From Sulfitobacter sp. BSw21498 (GTDB lineage: Bacteria; Pseudomonadota; Alphaproteobacteria; Rhodobacterales; Rhodobacteraceae), in the NCBI RefSeq assembly GCF_006064855.1, contig NZ_CP040754.1:83548-147547 (forward strand): a DNA stretch of 64,000 bases. The letters are read 5' to 3'. Position 1 is the first letter of the stretch. The number at the start of each line of letters is the position of its first letter. A program made the position numbers and the translations under genes. Positions 18,116-26,245 of this stretch are shown here, in pieces. The notes under the pieces were generated by a model. That model had not been told where the DNA came from and did no database searches. It worked only from the letters and a program-made list of their open reading frames with translations.

Positions 18116-19330
18116 ATGAACGCTCACACTGGACCGTCGATTAAAGATATCGCCGCGATCAAAGCCAATTACGCCCTGAACGACGAACAGCGCGCCATCA
18201 TCGACCATGTCGATCGTGTGGCGCGTGAAATCCTGCATCCGTTACAGGAAAAGATGGATGCCGAGGAATGGTGGCCAGAAGATCTATTTTCAAAAATGGG
18301 AGAGCTGGGCCTGCTGGGGATTACGGCACCGGTTGAACTCGGCGGCAGCGGCCAGGATGAGTTCACTCAGGCCCTGGTGTCGGAAATCTTGTCGAAATGG
18401 AACCCGGCCGTGGGTCTGTCACACGGGGCGCATGACAATCTGTGTCTGAACAACCTTCTGCGCAACGGGTCGCAAGGCCAGATCGAACAATACGTTCCCG
18501 GCCTGTGCAACGGCACACTGGTCGGAGCGCTTGGACTGACAGAGCCGGGTGCCGGGTCGGACGCACTGGGGTCTATGGCGACGACTGCGGTGCGCGACGG
18601 CGACGACTATGTGCTGAACGGCACCAAAATCTATATCACCAATGGACCGATCGCAGATATCGTCCTCGTTTATGCCAAGACCGACAAATCCAAAGGTGCC
18701 AAGGGCATTTCCGCCTTTATTGTCGAAACGGCTACACCCGGCTTCACGGTGGCGCAGAAACTCGACAAAATGGGCTTTCGCGGCTCTCCCACTGGCGAGC
18801 TTGTTTTCCAGGATTGCCGCGTGCCCGCCGGTAATATGATCGGGGCGGAAAACACTGGCGTTTCAGTGGTAATGAGTGGGCTGGACCTAGAGCGCGCCAT
18901 GGTTGCGTTAATGTGCGTGGGTATGGCCGAACGGGCATTGGAACTGGCACTGGAATACTCGCAGCTGCGTGAGCAGTTCGGCAAGCCAATTTCACAGTTC
19001 CAGATGATGCAGTCCAAACTGGCCGAAATTTATGTCGATGTCGAAAGCGCGCGCGCCATGAGCTATCGCGCGCTGGCCGCCTGTGTTGGCTTGCCAAGAG
19101 GCGCGGGCGGGCGCGGTGAAATTCACAAGCTGACTGCCGCTGCCTGCCTTTATGCCGCCGAAGCCTTCAACCGGTCTGTCACAGCAGCCTGCCACATCCA
19201 TGGTGGGTCCGGCTATATGCAAGACACTGAGATCAACCGCCTGTACCGCGCCAACAAGCTGTTGGAGATCGGTGCCGGCACGAGCGAGGTGCGTAAGATC
19301 ATCATCGCCGAAGAACTTTTGCGCGGATAG
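18116..19330 (+). CDS. Acyl-CoA dehydrogenase (tandem copy 1)
   Basis: 404 residues from ATG at 18116 (MNAHTGPSIKD), chosen for the GAAGGA just upstream. Full acyl-CoA dehydrogenase architecture: ALGLTEPGAGSDALGSM loop, YVLNGTKIYITNGPIADI, GLDLERAMVALM, and the C-terminal GGSGYMQDTEINRLYRANKL and GTSEVRKIIIAEELL. The catalytic base position in isovaleryl/glutaryl-like branches falls near GLDLERA. Close paralogue of the next gene, 10 bases downstream. Probably a short- or branched-chain dehydrogenase working with EtfAB. Confidence 0.92.
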   Translation: MNAHTGPSIKDIAAIKANYALNDEQRAIIDHVDRVAREILHPLQEKMDAEEWWPEDLFSKMGELGLLGITAPVELGGSGQDEFTQALVSEILSKWNPAVGLSHGAHDNLCLNNLLRNGSQGQIEQYVPGLCNGTLVGALGLTEPGAGSDALGSMATTAVRDGDDYVLNGTKIYITNGPIADIVLVYAKTDKSKGAKGISAFIVETATPGFTVAQKLDKMGFRGSPTGELVFQDCRVPAGNMIGAENTGVSVVMSGLDLERAMVALMCVGMAERALELALEYSQLREQFGKPISQFQMMQSKLAEIYVDVESARAMSYRALAACVGLPRGAGGRGEIHKLTAAACLYAAEAFNRSVTAACHIHGGSGYMQDTEINRLYRANKLLEIGAGTSEVRKIIIAEELLRG

Positions 19331-19340
19331 GAGCAAGAAC

Positions 19341-20534
19341 ATGACCACGCATCTGCGCAACAACGCACCCAGCCACTTTGTCACCACCGACCAACAGGCC
19401 CTTGCTGATCAGGCCCACCGATTTTTCCAGTCTGAATTCCACCACCTGAACGCAGAAATGGATGACACTGACGACCTGCCCGCATCGGTTTTCCCGAAGC
19501 TGGGGGAGATGGGGTATCTTGGCTTAAATGTTTCGCCCGAATACGGCGGTGCCGGGCTCGATTTTACATCGGCTTGTGTCATCACCGAAGAGCTGTCTCG
19601 TGCAAACGCCGCGATCGGCCTTAGCCAGGTCGCGCATGACAATCTGTGCGTCAACAACATTTATCGTAACGCCAATGATGAACTGCGGCGCAAATTCTTG
19701 CCGGGGCTATGTGAAGGCAAACTGATTGGTGCATTGGGGCTGACCGAACCGGGTGCCGGGTCGGACGCCCTAGGCTCGATGCGCACCACCGCCCGCAAGG
19801 ATGGCGGCGACTACGTCCTGAACGGCACCAAAATCTATATCACCAACGGTCCGATCGCAGACATCGTTCTTGTTTACGCCAAAACCTCGCCAGAAAAAGG
19901 TGCCAAGGGGATTTCTGCGTTCATCGTTGAAGCGGGGACACCCGGCTTCAAAGTCGCTCAAAAGCTGAACAAAATGGGCTTTCGCGGCTCGCCTACCGGC
20001 GAGTTGGTTTTTGATGAGTGCCGTGTCCCCGTGGAAAATATGGTGGGCCTGCCCGATACAGGCGTTGCCATCACCATGAGCGGGCTTGATCTAGAGCGCG
20101 CAATTGTCTGTTTTAACGCAATGGGTATCGCCCGTCGCGCTCTGGAGATATCCATCGACTATGCCAAGACGCGGCAGCAATTTGGAAAGCCAATCGCCAG
20201 TTTCCAGATGGTTCAGGGGATGTTGGCCGACATGTACACAGAAATAGAGGTCGCCCGGACGCTGTCCTTTCGTACTGCGGCAATGTGCGAGGGTCTCGAA
20301 GAGGGCGCAGGTGGGCGCGGCGAGATTCACAAATTGACCGCCGCTGCGGTTTTTAAAGCCGCTGCGGCGACATCGTTTGTGCTGGACAGGGCGGTGCAAA
20401 TTCACGGTGGCGCGGGCTATATGCGCGACACCGAGGTGAACCGGCTCTACCGCACTGGCCGGGTTCTCGAGGTCGGTGCAGGCACGCAGGAAGTGCGCAA
20501 GCTGATCATCTCTGGCGAACTTCTGAAAAACTGA
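19341..20534 (+). CDS. Acyl-CoA dehydrogenase (tandem copy 2)
   Basis: 397 residues from ATG at 19341 (GGAGCAAGA upstream). Shares long near-identical segments with copy 1: GALGLTEPGAGSDALGSM, DYVLNGTKIYITNGPIADI, KMGFRGSPTGELVF and AGGRGEIHKLTAAA. The C-terminal GGAGYMRDTEVNRLYRTGRV and GTQEVRKLIISGELL complete the fold. The family forms homotetramers. The tandem pair could have diverged in substrate or could form a heteromeric enzyme as in steroid-degrading bacteria, but nothing here proves the latter. Confidence 0.92.
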   Translation: MTTHLRNNAPSHFVTTDQQALADQAHRFFQSEFHHLNAEMDDTDDLPASVFPKLGEMGYLGLNVSPEYGGAGLDFTSACVITEELSRANAAIGLSQVAHDNLCVNNIYRNANDELRRKFLPGLCEGKLIGALGLTEPGAGSDALGSMRTTARKDGGDYVLNGTKIYITNGPIADIVLVYAKTSPEKGAKGISAFIVEAGTPGFKVAQKLNKMGFRGSPTGELVFDECRVPVENMVGLPDTGVAITMSGLDLERAIVCFNAMGIARRALEISIDYAKTRQQFGKPIASFQMVQGMLADMYTEIEVARTLSFRTAAMCEGLEEGAGGRGEIHKLTAAAVFKAAAATSFVLDRAVQIHGGAGYMRDTEVNRLYRTGRVLEVGAGTQEVRKLIISGELLKN

Positions 20535-20546
20535 CGGGCTAGCAAC

Positions 20547-21398
20547 ATGATTTCACAGACACACCCACGTTATGCGCCCGACCTGATGGCCGGTCAGGTG
20601 GCGCTTGTCACCGGATCGGGCTCTGGCATGGGGCGGGCAACCGCGCTGGAAATGGCCGGTTGCGGGGCGCGACTGGCCCTGTTCGCACGCCGGTCGGAAC
20701 CATTGGAAGAAACCGCCAAAATGATCCGCGCGCGTGGCGGCGACGCCTTTGTCGTGCCCGGCGACACCCGCGACGAGGACACCATCGAAGCCGCCATGCT
20801 GAAGATCAAGGACCACTACGGACAGCTGGACGTGCTGGTCAACAATGCGGGCGGCCAATATATCGCCGCAGCACGTGACATTACCAACAAAGGGTTCGAG
20901 GCGGTGATCCGCAACAACCTCATCGGTTCGTGGCAGATGACGCGTGCGGCGGCCGATCATTTCATGTTTGAACGCGGCGGGTCGGTGGTGTTCGTCACAG
21001 CGATTTCCGCACGCACGGCACTAACCGGATTTACCCACACCGTTGCGGCGCGTGCCGGTGTCACCGGCATGATGAAAACGCTGGCGGCCGAATGGGGCGA
21101 ATATGGCATCCGGCTGAACTGTGTCGCTCCCGGCACAATCAAGACCGACGCCCTTGGCCGCTATCCGATTACGTCCGAGCAGTGGCAAATGCTGAACCGC
21201 TCGGTCCTGAACAGGATGGGCACAGCCGAAGATATATCGGGCATGATCATCTATCTTGCCTCCAGGTTGGGTGGCTTCATCACTGGCGAGGATGTTTACG
21301 TCGATGGCGGTGAAACGCTTCACCTGGGCCACGACGCCCGCGATATGATCAACCCTGAACTGTTTGAACAAAGAAAACGCGGCGACGGCAAAGAATAA
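20547..21398 (+). CDS. SDR family oxidoreductase
   Basis: 283 residues. VTGSGSGMGRATALEMA cofactor loop, NNAGGQYIAAARDITNKGFE near 110, and HTVAARAGVTGMMKTLAAEW where classical SDRs have YxxxK. This matches the SDR at 10337, so both belong to a branch resembling 2,4-dienoyl-CoA reductases. A pair of them suggests reduction of unsaturated or alicyclic acyl-CoAs. It begins 12 bases after the dehydrogenase stop. Confidence 0.86.
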   Translation: MISQTHPRYAPDLMAGQVALVTGSGSGMGRATALEMAGCGARLALFARRSEPLEETAKMIRARGGDAFVVPGDTRDEDTIEAAMLKIKDHYGQLDVLVNNAGGQYIAAARDITNKGFEAVIRNNLIGSWQMTRAAADHFMFERGGSVVFVTAISARTALTGFTHTVAARAGVTGMMKTLAAEWGEYGIRLNCVAPGTIKTDALGRYPITSEQWQMLNRSVLNRMGTAEDISGMIIYLASRLGGFITGEDVYVDGGETLHLGHDARDMINPELFEQRKRGDGKE

Positions 21399-21429
21399 CT
21401 GCCCCACCCCACACTGAAAAGGAACGCAG

Positions 21430-22233
21430 ATGACCGATCCGATCGTCCTGCTAGACATTAAAGACCGTATTGCAACGGTCACCCTGAACGACCCCGACCG
21501 GCGCAACCCGATCACCGGCAATAACATGATCGAGGCTATGCTGGACGTCTTTGATCAGGTGCAGCGCAACCCGGATGTCAGCGTGATGGTCCTGACCGGG
21601 GCGGGGTCCGCCTTTTGCGCCGGTGGCGACATTAAGGCCATGCACAACAAAACCGATCAATTTGGTCTACCGCCTCTTGACGTCGCGGAGAGCTATATCA
21701 ATGGAATTCAGCGTATCCCGATCGCGCTTTATAATCTGGATGTTCCGACAATCGCTGCTGTGAACGGCGCGGCGGTCGGTGCCGGGTGTGACCTGACCAT
21801 GATGTGCGACATGCGGATCGCCTCGGAGAAGGCAAAGTTCGGTGAAGTCTTCCTCAACCTGGGGATTATCCCCGGCGATGCGGGCAGTTGGTTTCTGATC
21901 CGTCGGCTGGGCTATCAGATGGCAGCCGAACTGACGTTTTCGGCGCGGATGATAGACGCGGCCGAAGCGCTGGACCTTGATATGGTGCTAGAGGTTGTGC
22001 CCCACAACGATCTGATGGCCAGGGCGCGCGCAAAAGCCGCCGTCATTGCCGCCAAGCCGCCGCGCACGGTGCGCACCGCCAAAAGGTTGTTGCGTAATGC
22101 CGAGCGCATGGATCTGCCTGATTTTCTGAACACCGCTGCCGCCTATCAGGCACTCATGCACCAAACCGGTGACCATCACGAAGCACTGTCGGCTTTCCTG
22201 GAAAAGCGTCAGCCGACATATTCGGGGAAATAG
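21430..22233 (+). CDS. Enoyl-CoA hydratase/isomerase family protein
   Basis: 267 residues. Crotonase fold with CAGGDIKAMH (first oxyanion loop), NGAAVGAGCDLTMMCDMRIAS (second) and FGEVFLNLGIIPGDAGSWFL. As in the gene at 1801 the QPE Glu position is changed (EVFLNLG) and an Asp follows the PG, which points to isomerase or dehydratase chemistry. AAAGGAACG precedes ATG. Same transcript as the tandem dehydrogenases. Confidence 0.87.
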   Translation: MTDPIVLLDIKDRIATVTLNDPDRRNPITGNNMIEAMLDVFDQVQRNPDVSVMVLTGAGSAFCAGGDIKAMHNKTDQFGLPPLDVAESYINGIQRIPIALYNLDVPTIAAVNGAAVGAGCDLTMMCDMRIASEKAKFGEVFLNLGIIPGDAGSWFLIRRLGYQMAAELTFSARMIDAAEALDLDMVLEVVPHNDLMARARAKAAVIAAKPPRTVRTAKRLLRNAERMDLPDFLNTAAAYQALMHQTGDHHEALSAFLEKRQPTYSGK

Positions 22234-22244
22234 GGCATGCTGCA

Positions 22245-22733
22245 ATGAGTGATACCAAAGATGCAGAACGGTTTGCGATGATCGCAAGCGTCTGGAATTC
22301 GAGGGCCAAGGGCCTGATCGCCGAGATGGACTTAAAGATCGAACGCGCCGACCGGCAAGGCGTTGAAATACGGATGCCATTCAACCCAGATTTCTGTTTG
22401 GATGAAGAAGGCACAATGTTGCACGGCGGTGTCCTGACAGCACTCCTGGACAGCGCCTTTGGGCTAGCCAACTTTCTGGCGATCGACGACGTCCAGACAA
22501 TGGCAACCCTCGATCTGCGTGTCGACTATCTGCGCCCGGCAAGTTCGCGTGCCGACGTCATTGTGTTTGCCGATTGCTATCGGCAGACCCGACACATCGC
22601 ATTCGGAACCGGAAAAATCTGGTTTGACACCGCTGATTGCGAAGAGGTCGCCCGAGGATCGGCAACCTTTGCCCTGACACGCGGAAAGGGCAGTTTGTTG
22701 GATAAAATGAATACAGGAGGCCCAGGCGGATGA
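22245..22733 (+). CDS. PaaI-type hotdog thioesterase
   Basis: 162 residues. A single hotdog domain with MLHGGVLTALLDSAFGLANFL, the PaaI motif in which HGG and the Asp contribute to thioester hydrolysis, and TLDLRVDYLRPASSRADV. It removes CoA from stalled or toxic acyl-CoA intermediates. It overlaps the next gene by four bases (ATGA). Confidence 0.85.
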   Translation: MSDTKDAERFAMIASVWNSRAKGLIAEMDLKIERADRQGVEIRMPFNPDFCLDEEGTMLHGGVLTALLDSAFGLANFLAIDDVQTMATLDLRVDYLRPASSRADVIVFADCYRQTRHIAFGTGKIWFDTADCEEVARGSATFALTRGKGSLLDKMNTGGPGG

Positions 22734-23131
22734 AGCTCAGCGACATACAGGCGCGATGTGATCGTGTGCCGTTCTTCCGTCACTTGGGTTTTTCAGTAAC
22801 TGAAGCCAACGACACGCATTTTGTGGCACGTATGCCATTCGAACAGCGACACATAGGCAACCCCGTACTTGATACATATCATGGCGGGATAATTGCAAGT
22901 TTTATGGAAGCAATTGCCTCGTTGACCGTGTTGGATGATCTAGAATCACCTCCATCGAAACCGATCAATCTGACCGTTGACTATCTTCGACCCGGGCTGC
23001 CGGGCACGTTGAACACACGCGCCACGGTCTCGCGTAAAGGTCGGCGAATGGCAAGCGTCGAAACCATTGCCTGGCTCGAAGATGAGGGAAAGCCAGTCGC
23101 AAAGGGCCTATTCCACTTTCTGTTGGTCTGA
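22730..23131 (+). CDS. PaaI-type hotdog thioesterase (second)
   Basis: 133 residues. Hotdog fold with TYHGGIIASFMEAIASLTVL and INLTVDYLRPGLPGTLNTRA. Homologous in plan to the preceding thioesterase and translationally coupled to it, so the two may assemble together or cover different chain lengths. GGAGG precedes its ATG inside the upstream gene. Last gene of the plus-strand catabolic unit. No convincing terminator follows. Confidence 0.84.
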   Translation: MKLSDIQARCDRVPFFRHLGFSVTEANDTHFVARMPFEQRHIGNPVLDTYHGGIIASFMEAIASLTVLDDLESPPSKPINLTVDYLRPGLPGTLNTRATVSRKGRRMASVETIAWLEDEGKPVAKGLFHFLLV

Positions 23132-23354
23132 TTCCAATGGACCCTCAAAAGGGCACCTCTAAAAATTGCCCCGGCCTTGGCGCTCCGACATGATGGGACA
23201 GTGAACAGGCAGATGGAGATGCATTGATGGCACAGACGGCACTTGCCGATCTTTCTGACCGTTACCCATGCTTGTTTACGAGGACCTCCGCCAGCAAACC
23301 TAACATGTGTGCGCTTTTGCGAATTTGGTTCTCTTTCAATCAGCTAGCCCACTA

Positions 23355-23606
23355 TCAGCTGCTATTGCTTGACGGCTTTCGAAGAACGCCAAGAAGGGCA
23401 ATCACATCTACTGGTGACGTTTTTTTGGCCCTCGCTATCACCTCTGGGCATAATTCAGGATCAATGAACGCGGCGGCGCCTTTCTTGCCAATCCAAAGGA
23501 TCGACAGCTCAGAAATCTCCCAGGCGTACACCCAACCAACCGTGTGCTTGCCATCGGGTCCAATCAGCCGAGCAATGGGTGATGCTTCTTCGTTAAAATG
23601 GGTCAC
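23355..23606 (-). CDS. Small hypothetical protein
   Basis: 83 residues, no recognised domain. The sequence MTHFNEEASPIARLIGPDGK followed by TVGWVYAWEISELSILWIGKK is balanced and protein-like, more so than the overlapping plus-strand frame, which is low in coding character. It lies alone between the catabolic island and the conjugation region. Real gene status is uncertain. Confidence 0.45.
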   Translation of the reverse strand: MTHFNEEASPIARLIGPDGKHTVGWVYAWEISELSILWIGKKGAAAFIDPELCPEVIARAKKTSPVDVIALLGVLRKPSSNSS

Positions 23607-23958
23607 TATCTAATTCACTTTGGACTTGCTGGCCGGATGTCGGGATGCCAGAAAACTGCTTGGTTTCGTGGGTTTGAGAGGTTACCTAAGAGCGGTGGCG
23701 CGAGAAATTCGCTGGCTGGAGACCGCCTCGACTTGAATGCTTTTGATCATGAATCCTGAGAGGTACTTCGGCCTCGTTTGATAAAATGGCGTTGTCAAAA
23801 TTCATGCCCAACCCTCACGTGCAATCTCCACTTTGTACTCGCCTATCATGGCGCTGGACCCCTATTCGGGAAATTACCAGCCGAAGACAATAGTCTACCA
23901 TACGAATGTAGAATATATTGCGTGGTTAAATACTCTACATCCGGGCTCTGCCTTTGGC
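23607..23958. other. Intergenic boundary region
   Basis: About 350 bases with mixed composition and no supported gene. It marks the change from the acyl-CoA island to the conjugation genes. The in-frame extension of the XRE gene upstream to 23833 reads as non-conserved sequence and was not accepted. Confidence 0.5.
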
Positions 23959-24171
23959 ATGAAGCTACGGATACAACTTGGTCTAAATATTCAGGAGGCG
24001 CGCCGATCCAAGGGGTTCAGCCAAGAAACCCTTGCACATCGCGCAGACATTGATCGCGGCTATATTGGCAAGATCGAGAACGCAAAGCATGCCGCGTCGA
24101 TCGATATGGTCGAAGCGATTGCGGAGGCATTGGATATTGAGGCGCAAGAACTTCTTAAGCCTAGAATTTGA
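23959..24171 (+). CDS. XRE-family helix-turn-helix regulator
   Basis: 70 residues from ATG at 23959. A single Cro/C1-type HTH: NIQEARRSKGFSQETLAHRA (helices 1-2), DIDRGYIGKIENAKHAASID (recognition helix and turn) and MVEAIAEALDIEAQELL. The length fits a minimal DNA-binding protein with no ligand domain. It is the first gene before the conjugation operon and is a plausible repressor of it, but no operator was identified. Confidence 0.85.
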   Translation: MKLRIQLGLNIQEARRSKGFSQETLAHRADIDRGYIGKIENAKHAASIDMVEAIAEALDIEAQELLKPRI

Positions 24172-24204
24172 TTGCGTGCCATTTCCACCGCCGGGCGGGC
24201 AAGG

Positions 24205-24483
24205 CTAACGTTCAACCAACCCCAAGAACCGCCCATATTCTTCGCTAACTTCACGCGCTTCCTGAAACGCGCGTGCCCTTTCGCTGTCAAGGCAGCGGAA
24301 ATAGCTCTGAATGTCCTGAATGTAGGCCTCAAAGTCGTTCCGGATGAGGTCTGCGTATTCTTGAGCAGCTTGCGGGTCGTTCGGCACGAAAGGCCGTGAG
24401 GGCGCAAAACAGGTTTCTGCTAACGCACTATCGGCTAGAAACATGAGAGACACGATAACGAGCACACAGCGATTTTGCTGCAT
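24205..24483 (-). CDS. Small secreted protein of unknown function
   Basis: 92 residues from ATG at 24481-24483. N-terminal signal peptide (CVLVIVSLMFLADSALAETC) and a charged mature part with two Cys (ETCFAPSRPF and YFRCLDSERAR) that could form a disulphide. It opposes the conjugation operon. A similar small periplasmic protein occurs inside that operon at 34679, sharing the pattern Cys, Pro-rich, then Tyr-rich and acidic. Function unknown. Confidence 0.6.
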   Translation of the reverse strand: MQQNRCVLVIVSLMFLADSALAETCFAPSRPFVPNDPQAAQEYADLIRNDFEAYIQDIQSYFRCLDSERARAFQEAREVSEEYGRFLGLVER

Positions 24484-24666
24484 ACGACTGCGCCAAAACG
24501 ACCATGTAACCTTGAAAGAATCCACTCTGCATGCCTAATGGGTGCGCAACCACAGTACAGCCGCAACACATAAATATATCTTGCGGATTATAATATACTA
24601 TCGTACCTCTGGGCTTCAAGTAGAAATGCCCAGCGTTACGCCTTTTGAGAAAGCGTGAGCCGAGCC

Positions 24667-25020
24667 ATGAACTGGGAAGTCGAAGCACCAAATGTGGTCA
24701 CGGAGGCTAGATTCCGCGAACTTGTGGAAAGCGGCTATAGCGCCGAAATCTTGTGCCAGGAATCTGCGCACAAGAAAGGTCCGAGCTATTACGGCATCTG
24801 GATTATGCGTGCCGTTTCTGACGACGGTGTGGAAAAGCTATTGGTCACGGCTCGGACCCGCACAACTCACAACGATATCAAAATCCGCGAATTCAAAACC
24901 ATCACGGGTGTTGTGTCTTTCCTTGTTGGTATCGGCTTCTCGCATGCCGATGTCCCGCTCGAAGAAGGGCAGCGGACCACGCATAAGCTCAATGCACCCG
25001 TTAAAGGCGGCAGCGACTAG
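24667..25020 (+). CDS. Hypothetical protein at the head of the T4SS operon
   Basis: 117 residues from ATG at 24667 ([20 protein letters not shown]); an alternative start lies 12 bases earlier. Soluble, mixed alpha/beta, no signal peptide and no recognised domain. Its 3' end overlaps the start of the virB1 gene by 29 bases in another frame, so it is transcribed with the T4SS operon. Possibly a regulator or a plasmid-specific accessory protein, but no motif supports either. Confidence 0.6.
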   Translation: MNWEVEAPNVVTEARFRELVESGYSAEILCQESAHKKGPSYYGIWIMRAVSDDGVEKLLVTARTRTTHNDIKIREFKTITGVVSFLVGIGFSHADVPLEEGQRTTHKLNAPVKGGSD

Positions 25021-25684
25021 CCTTCTCTTCATTTGGCTGCTTGCACCACCTGCTTCAGCCCAAATGGTTCTGGTCATGGAGAGCGACGGCTCACTGACCG
25101 CCACGCAATCCCAAAACAGCTTTGCACGGAATTACAACGACGGCGTAGGCCAAGGCTCGGCGGCCGATGCGCTGGCTATATTTGATGAACCTGATGTTGT
25201 CCCAACAACAGAAGAAATCCGCATAGCCGCCATCGCGCCGCGTGCTCCCCTGCCCCGTGCGGACGTTCTTTCAGCGATTGAGGCCACAGCGCTACGTTAT
25301 GGCAGCCATACCGGTTTGCGCAGCGCGGGACTTTCGGTTTCAGATTGGCTCGCCCTCTTCCGCGCAAACATCGAGATTGAAAGCGCTTACCGTCAGAGTG
25401 CCGTTTCCAGTGCTGGTGCCATTGGCCTTGGACAGCTGATGCCTGCGACCGCCCGCGATCTTGGTGTCGATCCCCGCGACCCTTTGCAGAACCTTGACGG
25501 TTCAGCCAGCTACCTTGCGATGATGCTCCAGCAATTCCGCGATCCGCGTCTTGCATTGGCAGCCTACAACGCCGGCCCCGACGCCGTGCGCCAATATGGC
25601 GGCATCCCCCCCTACCGAGAAACCCAAAATCATGTGGCCCGCGTCATGGCGGTGGTCGCTCGACTGGAAGGAACAAACCCATGA
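24992..25684 (+). CDS. virB1: Lytic transglycosylase (VirB1 family)
   Basis: 230 residues from ATG at 24992. Signal peptide ([15 protein letters not shown]) followed by an SLT domain: catalytic Glu in [20 protein letters not shown], then [20 protein letters not shown] and [20 protein letters not shown]. It opens the peptidoglycan for assembly of the type IV secretion channel. A longer in-frame reading upstream overlaps the previous gene and lacks a signal, so it was rejected. Confidence 0.9.
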   Translation: MHPLKAAATSLLFIWLLAPPASAQMVLVMESDGSLTATQSQNSFARNYNDGVGQGSAADALAIFDEPDVVPTTEEIRIAAIAPRAPLPRADVLSAIEATALRYGSHTGLRSAGLSVSDWLALFRANIEIESAYRQSAVSSAGAIGLGQLMPATARDLGVDPRDPLQNLDGSASYLAMMLQQFRDPRLALAAYNAGPDAVRQYGGIPPYRETQNHVARVMAVVARLEGTNP

Positions 25685-25974
25685 GACATCTATCTTCATT
25701 ATTCATCGCATCATTGGCGCTGTTTCTATTGGTCGCAGAGCCAGCCCTTGCGCAAAGCATCGATCTCTCTCCGATCCAAAGCTTGTTGCAGGGCATCGTC
25801 GATGCGCTGACAGGTCCACTCGGCGTGGTCATCGCTACACTCGCCGTGCTTGGCGTCTTTCTCAGCTGGTTCTTCAACATCATCGATCTGCGCCAAGCAC
25901 TCTGGGTACTCGTCGGCATCGCCGGTGTTGCGGCTGCCCCCACAATCGTCGCCGCAGTCTTTGCTGGTGGCTGA
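25681..25974 (+). CDS. virB2: VirB2-type pilin (TrbC/VirB2 family)
   Basis: 97 residues. Signal peptide ending PALAQS, then two hydrophobic helices ([20 protein letters not shown] and [20 protein letters not shown]) separated by a short polar loop, the hallmark of VirB2 pilins. Overlaps the virB1 stop by four bases. The mature protein of about 72 residues would polymerise into the conjugative pilus. Confidence 0.87.
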   Translation: MRHLSSLFIASLALFLLVAEPALAQSIDLSPIQSLLQGIVDALTGPLGVVIATLAVLGVFLSWFFNIIDLRQALWVLVGIAGVAAAPTIVAAVFAGG

Positions 25975-26245
25975 GCGCTCACCACTCTTCCTCGGCCTTG
26001 TGCGCCCGCCGAAGCTACTGGGCCTGCCCATCATGTATGCGATGGTCTGGCTCTTTGGCTCGGTGCTGCTGTTCGTATGGGTCCAGTACATCGTGATCCT
26101 TGGGGTTGCGATCGTGCTCTATCCCGTCCTTTGGAAAGCGGCCGATTGGGATCCCCGCTTTATCGACGTGATGATGACAGCGCTGCAGGAAACACCGCCC
26201 ACCCGAAACCGGCAAATTCATGGTGGGGACAGTTATGCCCCGTGA
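25967..26245 (+). CDS. virB3: VirB3 inner-membrane protein
   Basis: 92 residues from a GTG start at 25967, inside the end of virB2. The first residues ([20 protein letters not shown]) match the VirB3 N-terminus, then one long hydrophobic hairpin and a soluble tail with KAADWDPRFIDVMM. An in-frame upstream extension to 25850 overlaps virB2 fully and was rejected. Confidence 0.85.
   Translation: MAERSPLFLGLVRPPKLLGLPIMYAMVWLFGSVLLFVWVQYIVILGVAIVLYPVLWKAADWDPRFIDVMMTALQETPPTRNRQIHGGDSYAP

Noticed and set aside
23299..23314. Fourth copy of the operator palindrome (CCTAACATGTGTGC)
   Set aside because: Only the left arm matches; it lies away from any promoter of the island.
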